From Roseococcus suduntuyensis (GTDB lineage Bacteria; Pseudomonadota; Alphaproteobacteria; Acetobacterales; Acetobacteraceae), in the NCBI RefSeq assembly GCF_014196305.1, contig NZ_JACIDJ010000005.1, positions 1 to 64,000 on the forward strand: a stretch of 64,000 bases of DNA, written 5' to 3'. This document shows positions 17,601-27,389 of the stretch, piece after piece. Positions within the stretch are counted from its first letter, which is position 1, and each line of letters starts with the position of its first letter. The notes beneath the pieces are model-generated. The model was not told the DNA's origin and searched no databases. It was given only the letters and a program-made list of their open reading frames with translations. The position numbers were made by a program, and so were the translations under genes.

Positions 17601-18965
17601 ATGTCGCATGCCCGGCCAGGCCAGATGGCCCTTGTCGCCTTCTTGCAAGCGCAGAACTGCTCGAACTACCCGGGGTCCTGGCGGCATCCGGCCACGATGC
17701 AGGACTACCTCAGCCCCGAATACTACCAGCGCATCGCGCGCACGCTGGAGGCGGGGCGCTTCCACATGGCCTTCTTCGACGACCGCCTGGCCATGCCGGA
17801 CATCCTCAACCATGACCATGGCGAGGCGGTGCGGCACGGCATCCGGGTGGTGAAGCTGGACCTCGTTTCCATTCTGACGGCGATGGGGCTGGCGACGACG
17901 CGTCTCGGTCTCGGCGCCACCTATTCCACCACCTATTACGAGCCCTTCCATGTGGCCCGCGTCTTCGCCACGCTCGACCACATGCTGGGCGGGCGCGTGG
18001 CGTGGAACGTCGTCACCTCGCTGAACGACAGCGAGGCGCACAACATGGGCGCCACCACGCACCTGGAGCACGACCTGCGCTATGACCGCGCGGATGAGTT
18101 CCTGGAGGTGGTGCTGTCGCACTGGGACAGCTGGGCGGATGACGCCATCGTGCAGGATCGCGAGAGCGGCATCTTCGCGGACCCGGCGAAGGTGAAGCGC
18201 CTGGACCATGTGGGGAAGTACTTCCGCTCGCGCGGGCCCTTCACCGTGCCGCGCACGCCACAGGGAAGGCCGGTGCTGATCCAGGCGGGGCAGTCGGGGC
18301 GTGGCCAGCAATTCGCGGCGCATTGGGGTGATCTGGTCTTCGTGATCTCGCCGGACATCGCGGCCGCCCAGCTTTCCTATGCGAGCTTCAAGGACCAGGT
18401 GGCCAAGTCGGGCCGTGATCCTGCCAGCGTGCGCCTCTGCCCCGCCGTCTATTGCGTGGTGGGCGAGACCGAGGAAGAGGCGGCCGAGAAGCGTGCGCTG
18501 ATCGAGGGGCTGGCCAAGCCCATTGATGGCCTGGCCCTGCTGTCGGAGGTGCTGAACTACGACTTCGGCGCCAAGGGCATGGACGAGGCCTTCACCGATG
18601 ACGAGCTGGCCGGCATCAAGGGCCTGCAGGCGCTGCGCGACCGCGTGGTGCGCATCAGCGGCAAGACCAACCCCACCTTGCGCGACTTCGTGGAGATCAG
18701 CCGCCGCGGCACCATCCACGAATTCACCTGCTTCAGCGGTACGCCCACCCAGGTGGCCGACCAGATGCAGGCATGGTTCGAGGGGGGCGCCTGCGACGGC
18801 TTCGTGCTGGCGGCGACCCACATGCCGGGCAGCTACGAGGATTTCGTGCGCCTCGTGGTGCCGGAATTGCAGAGGCGCGGCCTGTTCCGGCGCGAGTTCG
18901 ACGGGGTCACGCTGCGCGACAACCTCGGCCTGCCGCGCGCGGAACCCTTCGACTGGCGGCGCTGA
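17601..18965 (+). CDS. LLM-class flavin-dependent monooxygenase (NtaA/SnaA/DszA type)
   Basis: A 454-residue bacterial-luciferase-fold oxygenase that uses reduced FMN supplied by a partner reductase. Family features: FHMAFFDDRLAM, TRLGLGATYSTTYYEPFHVAR, GGRVAWNVVTSLNDSEAHN, and RPVLIQAGQSGRGQQFAA. This subgroup (nitrilotriacetate, dibenzothiophene-sulfone and pristinamycin oxygenases) breaks C-N or C-S bonds or oxidises ring nitrogens; the substrate is not evident. The start at ATG 17601 has GAGGAA upstream. Its TGA abuts the convergent arsJ stop with no spacer (TGATCA). Confidence 0.9.
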   Translation: MSHARPGQMALVAFLQAQNCSNYPGSWRHPATMQDYLSPEYYQRIARTLEAGRFHMAFFDDRLAMPDILNHDHGEAVRHGIRVVKLDLVSILTAMGLATTRLGLGATYSTTYYEPFHVARVFATLDHMLGGRVAWNVVTSLNDSEAHNMGATTHLEHDLRYDRADEFLEVVLSHWDSWADDAIVQDRESGIFADPAKVKRLDHVGKYFRSRGPFTVPRTPQGRPVLIQAGQSGRGQQFAAHWGDLVFVISPDIAAAQLSYASFKDQVAKSGRDPASVRLCPAVYCVVGETEEEAAEKRALIEGLAKPIDGLALLSEVLNYDFGAKGMDEAFTDDELAGIKGLQALRDRVVRISGKTNPTLRDFVEISRRGTIHEFTCFSGTPTQVADQMQAWFEGGACDGFVLAATHMPGSYEDFVRLVVPELQRRGLFRREFDGVTLRDNLGLPRAEPFDWRR

Positions 18966-20252
18966 TCAGGCCGCCCCTGGTCGTGCGTGGTGCGGCTGGC
19001 GCGTGGGCAGCGCCAGCGTGACCAGCCAGCAGATGGCCAGCATGGCGGCGGCCCCCAGGAGGCAGGCCACCAGCCCGCCCGCCATGTAGAGCAGGCCCGA
19101 CAGCAGCGTGCCCATGAACCGCCCGGCGGCATTGGCGGCGTAGTAGAAGCCCACATCCTCGGCCGCCTTCTCGCTGCCCGCATAGGCCAGCACGAGGTAG
19201 GAATGCACCGAGGAATTCACCGCAAACAGCGCGCCGAAGACGCACAGGCCGATGGGCACGAAGAGGTCGGCGCGCGGCACGCCGCCCAGCATCATCGCGG
19301 CCAGGATCGCCGGCACCAGCGCCAGCGCCAGCGACCAGCTCCGCGCGGCGGGCACCTCGGTGGAGAGGCCGTCCGCGCTGCGCCGCACCACCGCGGGTGC
19401 CGCCGCCTGGATGATGCCGTAGCCGATGGTCCAGACCGCGAGGAACCCACCCACCATCGTGAAGGTCCAGCCGCTGGCGTAGAGGAACACCGGCAGCCCC
19501 ACCACGAACCACACGTCGCGCGCGCCGAAGAGGAAGACGCGCGCGGCGGCCAGCAGGTTCACGCCCGCATTCTTCGCGAAGAGTTCCTTCGCGGATTTCG
19601 AGGCGCGCGCCTTGCCCATCATCGGTGGCAGGCTCAGCAGCACGAAGGCCAGCACCAGCAGCAGCGCCGCCGCCATGGCCCAGAGCGCGCCGCGGAAGCC
19701 CAAAGCTTCCAGCAGCAGCCCGCCCAGGAAGAAGCCCAGGCCCTTCATGGCGTTCTTGCTGCCGGTGAAGAAGGCGACCCATCGGAAAAGCTGGCTTTCG
19801 CCGCCAGCCGGCGTCCGATCGCTGGAAGGCGAAGCCTGGAGGCGTGAATCGGCCGCCGTACGAAGTGCTTCGTCATGCGTGATCTTGATGGCCGATTTGC
19901 TGGCCGTCTTGGTCAGGTCCTTCGCCACGCCGCAGACGCCCTGCGCCACCACCACCCACGCCACCGACAGCGCCGCCCCCCAGGAGGGCGATACCGCCGA
20001 CAGCAGCAGGAAGCCCGACACCTGCGCCGACAACCCCACCGCCAGCATCCGCGCGATGCCGAAGCGCGTGGCGAGCCACCCGCCGATCAGGTTCGCGCCG
20101 ATGCCCGCCGCCTCATAGAGCAGGAAGAGGAAGGCCAGTGTGAAGGGCGAGTAGCCCAGCTGGAAGAAATGCAGCAGCACCAGCATCCGCAAGGCGCCAT
20201 CGGTCAGCGTGAAACCCCAATAGGCGGCGGTGACGGTGGCGTAGTTCCTCAC
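18966..20252 (-). CDS. arsJ: ArsJ organoarsenical efflux permease
   Basis: A 428-residue, 12-helix MFS protein. ArsJ exports 1-arseno-3-phosphoglycerate made by the neighbouring GAPDH, so arsenate leaves the cell as an unstable organic ester. The stretch [16 protein letters not shown] and [16 protein letters not shown] are hallmark ArsJ sequences, and GAPDH lies immediately upstream. Between these two motifs the protein carries about 20 residues more than I expect for the family, encoded by a hairpin-rich segment (19794-19873). It starts at GTG 20252, overlapping the GAPDH stop (GTGA). Last gene of the ars unit. Confidence 0.92.
   Translation of the reverse strand: MRNYATVTAAYWGFTLTDGALRMLVLLHFFQLGYSPFTLAFLFLLYEAAGIGANLIGGWLATRFGIARMLAVGLSAQVSGFLLLSAVSPSWGAALSVAWVVVAQGVCGVAKDLTKTASKSAIKITHDEALRTAADSRLQASPSSDRTPAGGESQLFRWVAFFTGSKNAMKGLGFFLGGLLLEALGFRGALWAMAAALLLVLAFVLLSLPPMMGKARASKSAKELFAKNAGVNLLAAARVFLFGARDVWFVVGLPVFLYASGWTFTMVGGFLAVWTIGYGIIQAAAPAVVRRSADGLSTEVPAARSWSLALALVPAILAAMMLGGVPRADLFVPIGLCVFGALFAVNSSVHSYLVLAYAGSEKAAEDVGFYYAANAAGRFMGTLLSGLLYMAGGLVACLLGAAAMLAICWLVTLALPTRQPHHARPGAA
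19794..19873. repeat. Hairpin-forming segment inserted in frame within arsJ
   Basis: GCTTTCGCC at 19794-19802 faces GGCGAAGC at 19828-19835, with CCAGC/GCTGG inside. Further right ACGAAG (19860-19865) faces CTTCGT (19868-19873). Together they encode the extra [12 protein letters not shown]...PAGG loop of ArsJ. The structure resembles a small palindromic repeat that landed in a cytoplasmic loop without breaking the frame. Confidence 0.5.
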
Positions 20253-21289
20253 AGCCCGACGGACTCCATATGGCAGGCCAGATCCACCATACGGCAGGCA
20301 TAGCCCATCTCGTTGTCATACCAGGCGTAGATCTTCAGCAGCGTGCCGTCGGTGACCATGGTGGACAGCGCGTCCACGATGGCGCTGCGGGTGTCGCGGG
20401 CATAGTCGGCGCTGACCAGGGGGCGCGTCTCATAGCCCAGGATGCCGGCGAGCGGCCCGGCGGCGGCCTCGGCGAAGAGGGCGTTCACCTCCTCTACCGT
20501 GACCTCGCGGCGCATCTCGAACACGCAGTCGGTCAACGACGCATTCAGAACCGGCGCGCGCACGGCGTGCCCGTTCAGCTTGCCCTTCAGCTCCGGATAG
20601 ATCAGCGCGATGGCCGTGGCGCTGCCCGTGGTGGTGGGCTGGAGCGACAGCATGGCCGAGCGCGCGCGCCGCAGATCCTTGTGCGGCGCGTCCACCACGA
20701 CATTGGTGTTGGTGGGGTCATGGATGGTCGTGATCTGCCCGTGGCGGATGCCGATGGCCTCATGCACCACCTTCACCACGGGGGCGAGGCAGTTGGTGGT
20801 GCAGGAAGCGGCCGTCACGATGGGGTGGCGCGCGGGGTCATAGAGGGTCTCGTTCACCCCCACCACCACGTTCAGCACGCTGTCGAACTTCACAGGGGCG
20901 GCCACGATCACGCGCTTGGCGCCGCGGTCGAGATGGCCCTGGAGGGTCTCGGGGCTGAGGAATTTTCCGGTGCATTCCAGCACGACCTCCACGCCGAGAT
21001 CCCCCCAGGGAATGTCGCCAGGCTTGCCGTGCTCGGAGAAGGTCATGCGCCGGTCGTTGACGCGCAGGGCACTGTCATCGGCCGCGAAATCCGCGCGCCA
21101 GCGGCCCTGCACGCTGTCGAATTCCAGCAGATGCGCGGTGGCGGCGATGCCGCCCTTCACCTCGTTCAGATGGACCACGTCCAGGCGGTTGCCGGCGCGC
21201 GGGTCGCTGTTCTGGCGCTCGGCCGCACCCAGCGCCGCGCGCAGCGCGAGCCGCCCGATGCGGCCCATCCCGTTGATGCCGACTTTCAT
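20249..21289 (-). CDS. Ars-operon glyceraldehyde-3-phosphate dehydrogenase
   Basis: A 346-residue GAPDH with the Rossmann loop [20 protein letters not shown], catalytic cysteine in [16 protein letters not shown], and [20 protein letters not shown]. In ars operons this dedicated GAPDH accepts arsenate instead of phosphate, yielding 1-arseno-3-phosphoglycerate for ArsJ. Direct coupling to arsJ (GTGA overlap) and position behind ArsR-ArsC support this over a glycolytic role. The start at ATG 21289 is fixed by the family N terminus. Its ribosome site and start lie within a short tandem repeat. Confidence 0.93.
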   Translation of the reverse strand: MKVGINGMGRIGRLALRAALGAAERQNSDPRAGNRLDVVHLNEVKGGIAATAHLLEFDSVQGRWRADFAADDSALRVNDRRMTFSEHGKPGDIPWGDLGVEVVLECTGKFLSPETLQGHLDRGAKRVIVAAPVKFDSVLNVVVGVNETLYDPARHPIVTAASCTTNCLAPVVKVVHEAIGIRHGQITTIHDPTNTNVVVDAPHKDLRRARSAMLSLQPTTTGSATAIALIYPELKGKLNGHAVRAPVLNASLTDCVFEMRREVTVEEVNALFAEAAAGPLAGILGYETRPLVSADYARDTRSAIVDALSTMVTDGTLLKIYAWYDNEMGYACRMVDLACHMESVGL

Positions 21290-21353
21290 GCGCACGTCTC
21301 CGACATGACTTTCATGCGCATGTCTCCCAACATGACCTTCATGCCCGGGCTCC
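21281..21353. repeat. Tandem repeat of the GAPDH translation start
   Basis: A 21-base unit at 21281-21301 recurs at 21307-21327 with one base changed, and imperfectly at 21334-21353, where it overlaps the arsR-arsC stop. On the minus strand each copy carries ATG-AA(A/G)-GTC; the first two are preceded by GGAGAC. The outermost copy would give an ATGA overlap with arsR-arsC, so the inner ones look like later duplications. Confidence 0.7.
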
Positions 21354-22199
21354 CGCCGGATGCGCCAGCTCATTCAGCCGTGCCTTCAATGCGATGCGAT
21401 CGAGCGCCGCGATGGGCAGGCTCGTGAAGATGCCGATGCGGCGGTGCAGCCCGGCATAGAGTTCGTTCAGCAGGCTGGCGCGCTCGGCGGCGTTGCCACT
21501 GAACTTGGCGGGGTCGGGCAGGGGCCAGGCGGCGGTGATCATGGTCTCGCCGAAATCGGGGCAGGACTGGCCGGCCAGGATGTCGCAGAGGGTGATGACG
21601 AAATCCATCCGCGGCGCGTCCGGCTCCATGAACAGGTTCCAGGATTTGCTCGACAGACCCGACACGTCATGGCCGAGCGCGCTGAGTTGCGCCACCACCT
21701 CGGGCATGGGGCCTTCCGGAGAAGGCTCGGAGCCCGCGGAGAAGGCGCGGAAGCGGCCCTCGCCCAGCTTGTTCAGGATGGCCTCCGCCATGATGGAGCG
21801 CGCGGAGTTGCGGCTGCACAGGAAGAGCACGTTGAAGGCGGGCATCATGGCCTCCTTGGCCCGATGGGGGGCCGTGGTGGGGAGAAGGGTCGCGAGGTCG
21901 CCGCAGCGCGCGGCCGTGCCGTCGCAGCAGGGTTCGGTGAGGTAGGCGAGCAGGTCGCGCAGCGCCGCGACCTGCGCCGCATAGACGAGGCTGCGCCCGA
22001 TGCGGGTGGGGCGGATCAGCCCCGCCTGTTCCAGCGCGCGCAGATGGAAGGAGAGGGTGGAGGGCGTGGCGCCCAGCGCCGCCGCGATCTCGCCGGCCGC
22101 GAGCCCGGTGGGGCCGCGGCCGAGCAGCAGGCGCATCAGCTCCAGCCGGGTGGTCTGTCCCAGCGCGGTGAAGCCGAGGGCGGCGCGTTCACTCTCCAT
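21339..22199 (-). CDS. ArsR-ArsC fusion: arsenic-responsive repressor joined to arsenate reductase
   Basis: A 286-residue two-domain protein. Residues 1-105 form an ArsR-type winged helix ([26 protein letters not shown]) with a trailing [13 protein letters not shown] whose cysteines could bind arsenite. The second half is a low-molecular-weight phosphatase-like arsenate reductase: CSRNSARS gives the C-x5-R loop, and [13 protein letters not shown] supplies further redox cysteines. It would both sense As(III) and reduce As(V). The start at ATG 22199 is preferred over TTG 22208. A palindromic operator candidate lies just upstream, and phnE ends 53 bases away. Confidence 0.9.
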   Translation of the reverse strand: MESERAALGFTALGQTTRLELMRLLLGRGPTGLAAGEIAAALGATPSTLSFHLRALEQAGLIRPTRIGRSLVYAAQVAALRDLLAYLTEPCCDGTAARCGDLATLLPTTAPHRAKEAMMPAFNVLFLCSRNSARSIMAEAILNKLGEGRFRAFSAGSEPSPEGPMPEVVAQLSALGHDVSGLSSKSWNLFMEPDAPRMDFVITLCDILAGQSCPDFGETMITAAWPLPDPAKFSGNAAERASLLNELYAGLHRRIGIFTSLPIAALDRIALKARLNELAHPAGARA

Positions 22200-22233
22200 G
22201 GCGGGCAAGCTAGCCCGCCACGCAGCGCTTCAG

Positions 22234-22257
22234 TTTGATATTTCGATGACAGTCAAA
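22234..22257 (-). promoter_or_regulatory. Candidate ArsR operator
   Basis: TTTGATATTTCGATGACAGT continues to TCAAA, so TTTGA at 22234-22238 faces TCAAA at 22253-22257. The AT-rich core TATTTCGAT resembles ArsR-family boxes. It lies 35-58 bases before the arsR-arsC start and overlaps the phnE stop codon, as expected for autoregulation of an internal promoter. Confidence 0.4.
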
Positions 22258-23071
22258 TGATGGCGTGCCGCACCCGCGCCGAGAGCCATTCGCTGACCGC
22301 GACCATCCCCAGGATCAGGATGAAGATCATCGTCACCTGCGGCCAGGCCAGCGTGTTGATGGAGGCTTCGAGCTGCATGCCGATGCCCCCCGCGCCCACC
22401 AGCCCCAGCACCGTCGCCTCGCGGATGTTGATGTCCCAGCGGAAGACGCTGATGCCCGCGAAGGCCGGCATCACCTGCGGCACCATGCCCCAGGCCAGCA
22501 CCTGCGGGTTGCTGGCGCCCGAGGCGCGCAGGGCCTCGACCTGGCTGGGGTCGATCTCCTCGATCGCCTCATAGAGCAGCTTCGCGATGAAGCCGATGGA
22601 GCGCAGCGCGATGGCGAGGATGCCCGCCAGCACGCCCGGCCCCAGGATGATGACCAGGATCAGCGCCCAGATCAGCGCGTTGATGGACCGGCTGGCCACG
22701 ATGATGAACAGCACCACCGGCCGCACGAACAGCACCGACGGCGTGGTGTTGTGCGCCGCCAGGAAGGCGAGCGGCACGCCGAACAGGATGGCAATGAGCG
22801 TGCCCAGGGTCGCGATATTGATCGTGTCCCACAGCGGCTTCCACAGCTGGTCCGCATACGACCAGCGCGGCGGGAACATGCGCGACACCAGGTCCGCGCC
22901 CTGTTGCGGCGCGTCCCAGACGAAGGCCCAGATGGTGCGGTCCGAGATGAACTGGAAACAGGCCACGGCCAGCGCCACGCCGGCCAGCCATCCCGTCCAG
23001 ACCATCAGGTCCTGCGCCGTGGTCCGACGCTTCCATTCGGGCGTGCCGCCCGCGCGTTCGAGGATGGGCAT
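22253..23071 (-). CDS. phnE: Phosphonate/phosphate-type ABC transporter permease (second)
   Basis: A 272-residue inner-membrane permease of the PhnE family with six hydrophobic segments and the cytoplasmic coupling motif EALRASGASNPQVLAWGMVPQ, which docks onto the ATPase. It forms the channel with the preceding PhnE. The start is ATG 23071, one base after the stop of the first permease (TAG-C-ATG). Followed after 53 bases by the ars genes on the same strand. Confidence 0.9.
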   Translation of the reverse strand: MPILERAGGTPEWKRRTTAQDLMVWTGWLAGVALAVACFQFISDRTIWAFVWDAPQQGADLVSRMFPPRWSYADQLWKPLWDTINIATLGTLIAILFGVPLAFLAAHNTTPSVLFVRPVVLFIIVASRSINALIWALILVIILGPGVLAGILAIALRSIGFIAKLLYEAIEEIDPSQVEALRASGASNPQVLAWGMVPQVMPAFAGISVFRWDINIREATVLGLVGAGGIGMQLEASINTLAWPQVTMIFILILGMVAVSEWLSARVRHAII

Positions 23072-23072
23072 G

Positions 23073-23902
23073 CTATTGCACCTTCCGTCGGATCCAGCCG
23101 CTCGTGTATTCGCAGACGAGGACAATCGCGATGATGATGAGCAGCACGGCGGCCGCCGTGTCGAACTCGTAGCGGTCGAAGGCGGTGTTCAGCGTGTCGC
23201 CGATGCCGCCGGCACCCACCAGGCCCAGCACCGCGCTCTCGCGGAAATTGATGTCGAGGCGATAGGCCGAAAGCCCGATGAGCCGCGGCTTCACCTGGGG
23301 CAGCACGGACCACGCGATCCAGGAGAACCACCCGGCGCCGGTGGCGCGCACGGCCTCGGCCTGGGCGGCCTCGATGTCCTCGATGTCCTCCGCCAGGAGC
23401 TTCGCCATGAAGCCCACGGTGGCGAAGGTCAGCGTCAGCATGCCGGCCAGCGGCCCGAAGCCCACCATCGCCACGAAGACGATGGCGATGATGATTTCCT
23501 GGAAGGTGCGGCTGACGGCGATGATGGCGCGGCAGAACAGGTAGATGGGCAGGGGTGCGAGGTTGCGCGAGGCGCCCAGTGCTACCGGGATGGACAGCGC
23601 GATGCCGAGTGCGGTCGAGACCACCGTCATCGTCAGGCTTTCCATCAGCCCTTCGAAGATGTCATCGCCCTTGGAAACGAAATCGGGCGGAAAGAAGCCC
23701 GAGAGGAAACCCGCCGCGCGGCCCATGCCCTCGGCCGCGCGCGTCCAGTTCACCTCGACGGTGACGACGCCCAGCACGACATAGAGCAGCGCGCCCAGAT
23801 AGACGGCATAGCGCAGCAGCGGGCTCTCGATCAGCGGAGGCGGGCGCCAGGCGCGTGCGGCGGCGGCGGCGTCGAAACCCGCCGTGCCGGCATTCGTGGC
23901 GC

Positions 23903-23906
<4 letters not shown>
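23073..23906 (-). CDS. phnE: Phosphonate/phosphate-type ABC transporter permease (first)
   Basis: A 277-residue PhnE-family permease. Hydrophobic segments at about 33-52, 85-108, 126-150 and toward the C terminus flank the coupling motif [21 protein letters not shown]. Two permease genes per transporter is normal for PhnE/PtxC-type systems. It starts at GTG 23906 overlapping the phnC stop (GTGA), so translation is coupled. Confidence 0.9.
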
Positions 23907-24721
<815 letters not shown>

Positions 24722-24745
24722 GGCGGTGTGTCCGGTCAAAGGAAA

Positions 24746-24780
24746 GCCGCCGCCCGGCGCCTTTGGGGCGCGGGCGGCGG
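24746..24780 (-). terminator. Intercistronic hairpin between phnD and phnC
   Basis: CCGCCGCCCG (minus strand, 24780-24771) pairs with CGGGCGGCGG (24756-24747), and TTTCCTTT follows. It is positioned to stop part of the transcripts after phnD, giving more binding protein than transporter, a common arrangement in ABC importers. Confidence 0.55.
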
Positions 24781-24796
24781 CGGCAGGTTCAGCCGG

Positions 24797-25777
24797 TCAG
24801 CGGCAGGTGTAGGAAACGTCCATCGCCGCGTCGATCTGGCGCACCACTTCCCAATGCTGGCGGTAGGTGATGGGGATGAACACCTCCTGCGGCGGCTGCG
24901 CCGAGGCGAATTCGCGCTGCAGGCCGGTGCCTTCCCAGTTGAAGTTGAAGAAGGCGCCGCGGATGCGCTCGGCCAGCTGCGGGTTCAGGTTGTGCGCGTG
25001 GCCATAGCCCGTGGTGGGGAAGGAGGCGCTGCGGTAGATGGTGCGGATGCGCGCGGGGTCCACGGCGTTGCGCGCCACCATGCGCGTCATCACCGAGTTG
25101 GCGATGGCGGCCGCGTCATAGTCGCGGTTGGCCACGCCCAGGATGCTGTTGTCGTGCCGGCCCGAGAAGGCGGTGCGGAAGTCGCGGTCGGCCACGAGGT
25201 TGAACTGGCTGGCCAGCAGCGCGGAAGGCGCCTTGAAGCCCGAATTGGAGGTCTGCGACGTGAACGCCACCAGGCGGCCGCGCAGGTCCTCGAGGCGCTG
25301 CAGCGGGCCATCGGCCTGGACGATGATCTCCATCTCGTAGCCGAAGCGGCCATCGCGCGCGGCCATCATGGCGAAGGGCACGAAGCCCGCGCAGTTCACG
25401 GCCAACGGGTTGGAGCCGGTGTTGAAGCCGGCCACATGCAGGCGGCCGGCGCGCATCGCCTCGATCTGCGCGGCGTTGGACTGCACGGCGAAGAACTGCA
25501 CGCGCTTGCCCGTCTCGCGCGCCAGGTGGTCCAGGAATTCCTGCCACACGCGGCGATAGACGGCGGGGTCTTCCACCGGGGTATAGGCGAAGACCAGCGT
25601 GGCGGGGTCCACCAGCTCACGCGCATTGGTGGGCGCATCGGCGACCAGGTCGCCGTCGCGGTCGCAGAAGCGCGCGTCCAGCGTGCCGCGCGGGCAGTCC
25701 TGTGTCTGCGCGGCGGCGGGGAGGGAGAAGCCGGCCGCGACCAGCGCGGCGGCGGCGAACATGCGGCGGAGCAACAT
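24797..25777 (-). CDS. phnD: PhnD/PtxB-like periplasmic binding protein
   Basis: A 326-residue secreted solute-binding protein with a signal peptide ending around AAAQTQ (residue 24). Family motifs are LVFAYTPVEDPAVYRRVW, GKRVQFFAVQSNAAQIEAM, TSQTSNSGFKAPSALL and the SASFPTTGYGHAHNL loop. PhnD-like proteins bind phosphonates, phosphite or phosphate; the ligand cannot be settled here. It is the first gene of a leftward unit that runs through phnCEE into the ars genes. Confidence 0.9.
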   Translation of the reverse strand: MLLRRMFAAAALVAAGFSLPAAAQTQDCPRGTLDARFCDRDGDLVADAPTNARELVDPATLVFAYTPVEDPAVYRRVWQEFLDHLARETGKRVQFFAVQSNAAQIEAMRAGRLHVAGFNTGSNPLAVNCAGFVPFAMMAARDGRFGYEMEIIVQADGPLQRLEDLRGRLVAFTSQTSNSGFKAPSALLASQFNLVADRDFRTAFSGRHDNSILGVANRDYDAAAIANSVMTRMVARNAVDPARIRTIYRSASFPTTGYGHAHNLNPQLAERIRGAFFNFNWEGTGLQREFASAQPPQEVFIPITYRQHWEVVRQIDAAMDVSYTCR

Positions 25778-25835
25778 CAGACCTCCTGGGGAATTGTCCG
25801 GTCGGCGCTTAGCCGAACATCCCCAGGGGCGTCTG

Positions 25836-25851
25836 TTTCACTTCGGTGAAA
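25836..25851. other. Hairpin between amidohydrolase and phnD
   Basis: TTTCAC (25836-25841) and GTGAAA (25846-25851) flank a TTCG tetraloop. This stable hairpin sits in the 104-base gap before phnD. It may end the upstream amidohydrolase transcript or serve as an operator for phnD. No T-run follows on the minus strand. Confidence 0.4.
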
Positions 25852-25881
25852 TCATGTCCGGGTGTTCACCCGACGTTGATC

Positions 25882-27255
25882 TCAGCCGAGAAAGCACTCG
25901 CCATGCTGGCGCGGCACGAAGCGGCCGGTGCCGGGCTTGGCGAGCACGGCCTTGCCGTCCCAGATGCGGCCGCCGCGCAGATAGGTGGAGGCCACGCGCG
26001 CCGTCATCTCCATCCCCTCATAGGGCGACCAGCGGGCATCCTCGCGGTCCTGGATGGTGGCGGGGTCGAAGGGGAAGCGGCCGCGCTCCATCACGACCAT
26101 GTCCGCGTCGCAGCCGATGCGGATGGCGCCCTTCTTAGGGAACAGGCCATGGAAGCGCGCGGGGCGCTCGGCGCAGAGGCTCGCCATGTGGGTCAGTGGC
26201 AGGCCGCGCTTCTCCAGCAGGGTGAACATCAGCGGCGCGAAGGACTGCATGCCGGTCAGCCCGGCACCCACCGTGAAGATGTCGCCGCGGTAGACCTTGC
26301 GGTCGCGCGGCCAGGGGGCGTGGTCGGTGGAGACATAGGCGATCTTGCCGGCCGCCAACGCCGCCCACATGCGCTCGACTTCCTCGGCGCTGCGGAAGGG
26401 CGGGTTGCACTTGCCGAAGCCTTCGAGGCGCAGCAGGTCCTCCTCGGTCATGCAGAGATACTGGATGCAGGCCTCGCCCGAGGTGCGGGCGCCCTGCTTG
26501 CGGAAGATCTCGGCCAGGTCGAAGCCGCGCGCCAGCGAGGAATGCGCGATGTGGACGTGGCAGCCCGTCTCCAGCGCCATCTCGAAGATCTCGAGGTCCG
26601 CCATCGTCTCGCACAGCGGCGGGCGCGTGCGGCAATGCATGATGGGGTGGGTTTCACCGGCGGCGCGGGCCTGCTCGGTCAGGCGCACCACCAGCTCCTG
26701 GTCCTCGTTGTGGATCGCGACCATGAGGTTGGACTTCGCGATCTCGGCGAAGGCGCGCAGCATGGTGGGGTGGTCGATGCGGGGGAAGCGCACCGGGTCG
26801 TATTCATAGGTGGACAGCTTGAAGGAGCAGACGCCCCCCGCCACCAGCCCCGCGATGTCCTCGACATTCCCATCCTTCCGGATGGTGCCGTAAAGCGCCA
26901 TGTCCACATGCGACAGCCGGTGCACATGCTCGATCTTGTCGCGCAGGATGGCGGCATCCGTCACCGGCGTCGGCACGTCATAGGGCATGTCCACGCAGGT
27001 GGTGACGCCGCCGGCGGCGGCCGTCCTGGACGCGCCCTCGATGCCCGGCCAGCCGGTGGAACTGCTAGTGTGCATGTGCCCGTCCACCAGGCCCGGGAAG
27101 ACCAGCATGCCGGAATGATCGACCGTCTCGGCCGCGGCGGGCGGCGCCCCCTGGCCGATGGCGGCGATCACGCCCCCCCGCACCGCGACATAGCCGCCTT
27201 CCAGAATGCCGTCCGACAGCACCAGATCGCCGCGGACCACCAGATCGAACGCCAT
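25882..27255 (-). CDS. Dihydropyrimidinase/allantoinase-type amidohydrolase
   Basis: A 457-residue cyclic amidohydrolase. Metal-site motifs are [12 protein letters not shown], the lysine (normally carboxylated) in [10 protein letters not shown], histidines in IHNEDQ and VHIAHSS, and the catalytic aspartate in [12 protein letters not shown]. These enzymes open hydantoin, dihydropyrimidine or allantoin rings. The absence of other purine or pyrimidine genes nearby leaves the substrate open. The start at ATG 27255 matches the family N terminus [16 protein letters not shown]. Transcribed away from the PrpD gene. Confidence 0.88.
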   Translation of the reverse strand: MAFDLVVRGDLVLSDGILEGGYVAVRGGVIAAIGQGAPPAAAETVDHSGMLVFPGLVDGHMHTSSSTGWPGIEGASRTAAAGGVTTCVDMPYDVPTPVTDAAILRDKIEHVHRLSHVDMALYGTIRKDGNVEDIAGLVAGGVCSFKLSTYEYDPVRFPRIDHPTMLRAFAEIAKSNLMVAIHNEDQELVVRLTEQARAAGETHPIMHCRTRPPLCETMADLEIFEMALETGCHVHIAHSSLARGFDLAEIFRKQGARTSGEACIQYLCMTEEDLLRLEGFGKCNPPFRSAEEVERMWAALAAGKIAYVSTDHAPWPRDRKVYRGDIFTVGAGLTGMQSFAPLMFTLLEKRGLPLTHMASLCAERPARFHGLFPKKGAIRIGCDADMVVMERGRFPFDPATIQDREDARWSPYEGMEMTARVASTYLRGGRIWDGKAVLAKPGTGRFVPRQHGECFLG

Positions 27256-27389
27256 TTCGGCTTGCCCCCAGAGTTGCCATGCGCGGGGCGGCCGATACAC
27301 TCCGCCCGCGCGATATTCAGCAGGCTAGGCGCGGGCGCACGCATCGCCAAGCGTTGACCTGCCTGCTTTTCGGAAGGAAATGCTTGTCC

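Noticed and set aside
20249-21289. The glycolytic GAPDH of the organism
   Set aside because: Coupling to arsJ and placement behind ArsR-ArsC point to the arsenate-specific paralogue; no glycolytic neighbours (pgk, tkt) are present.
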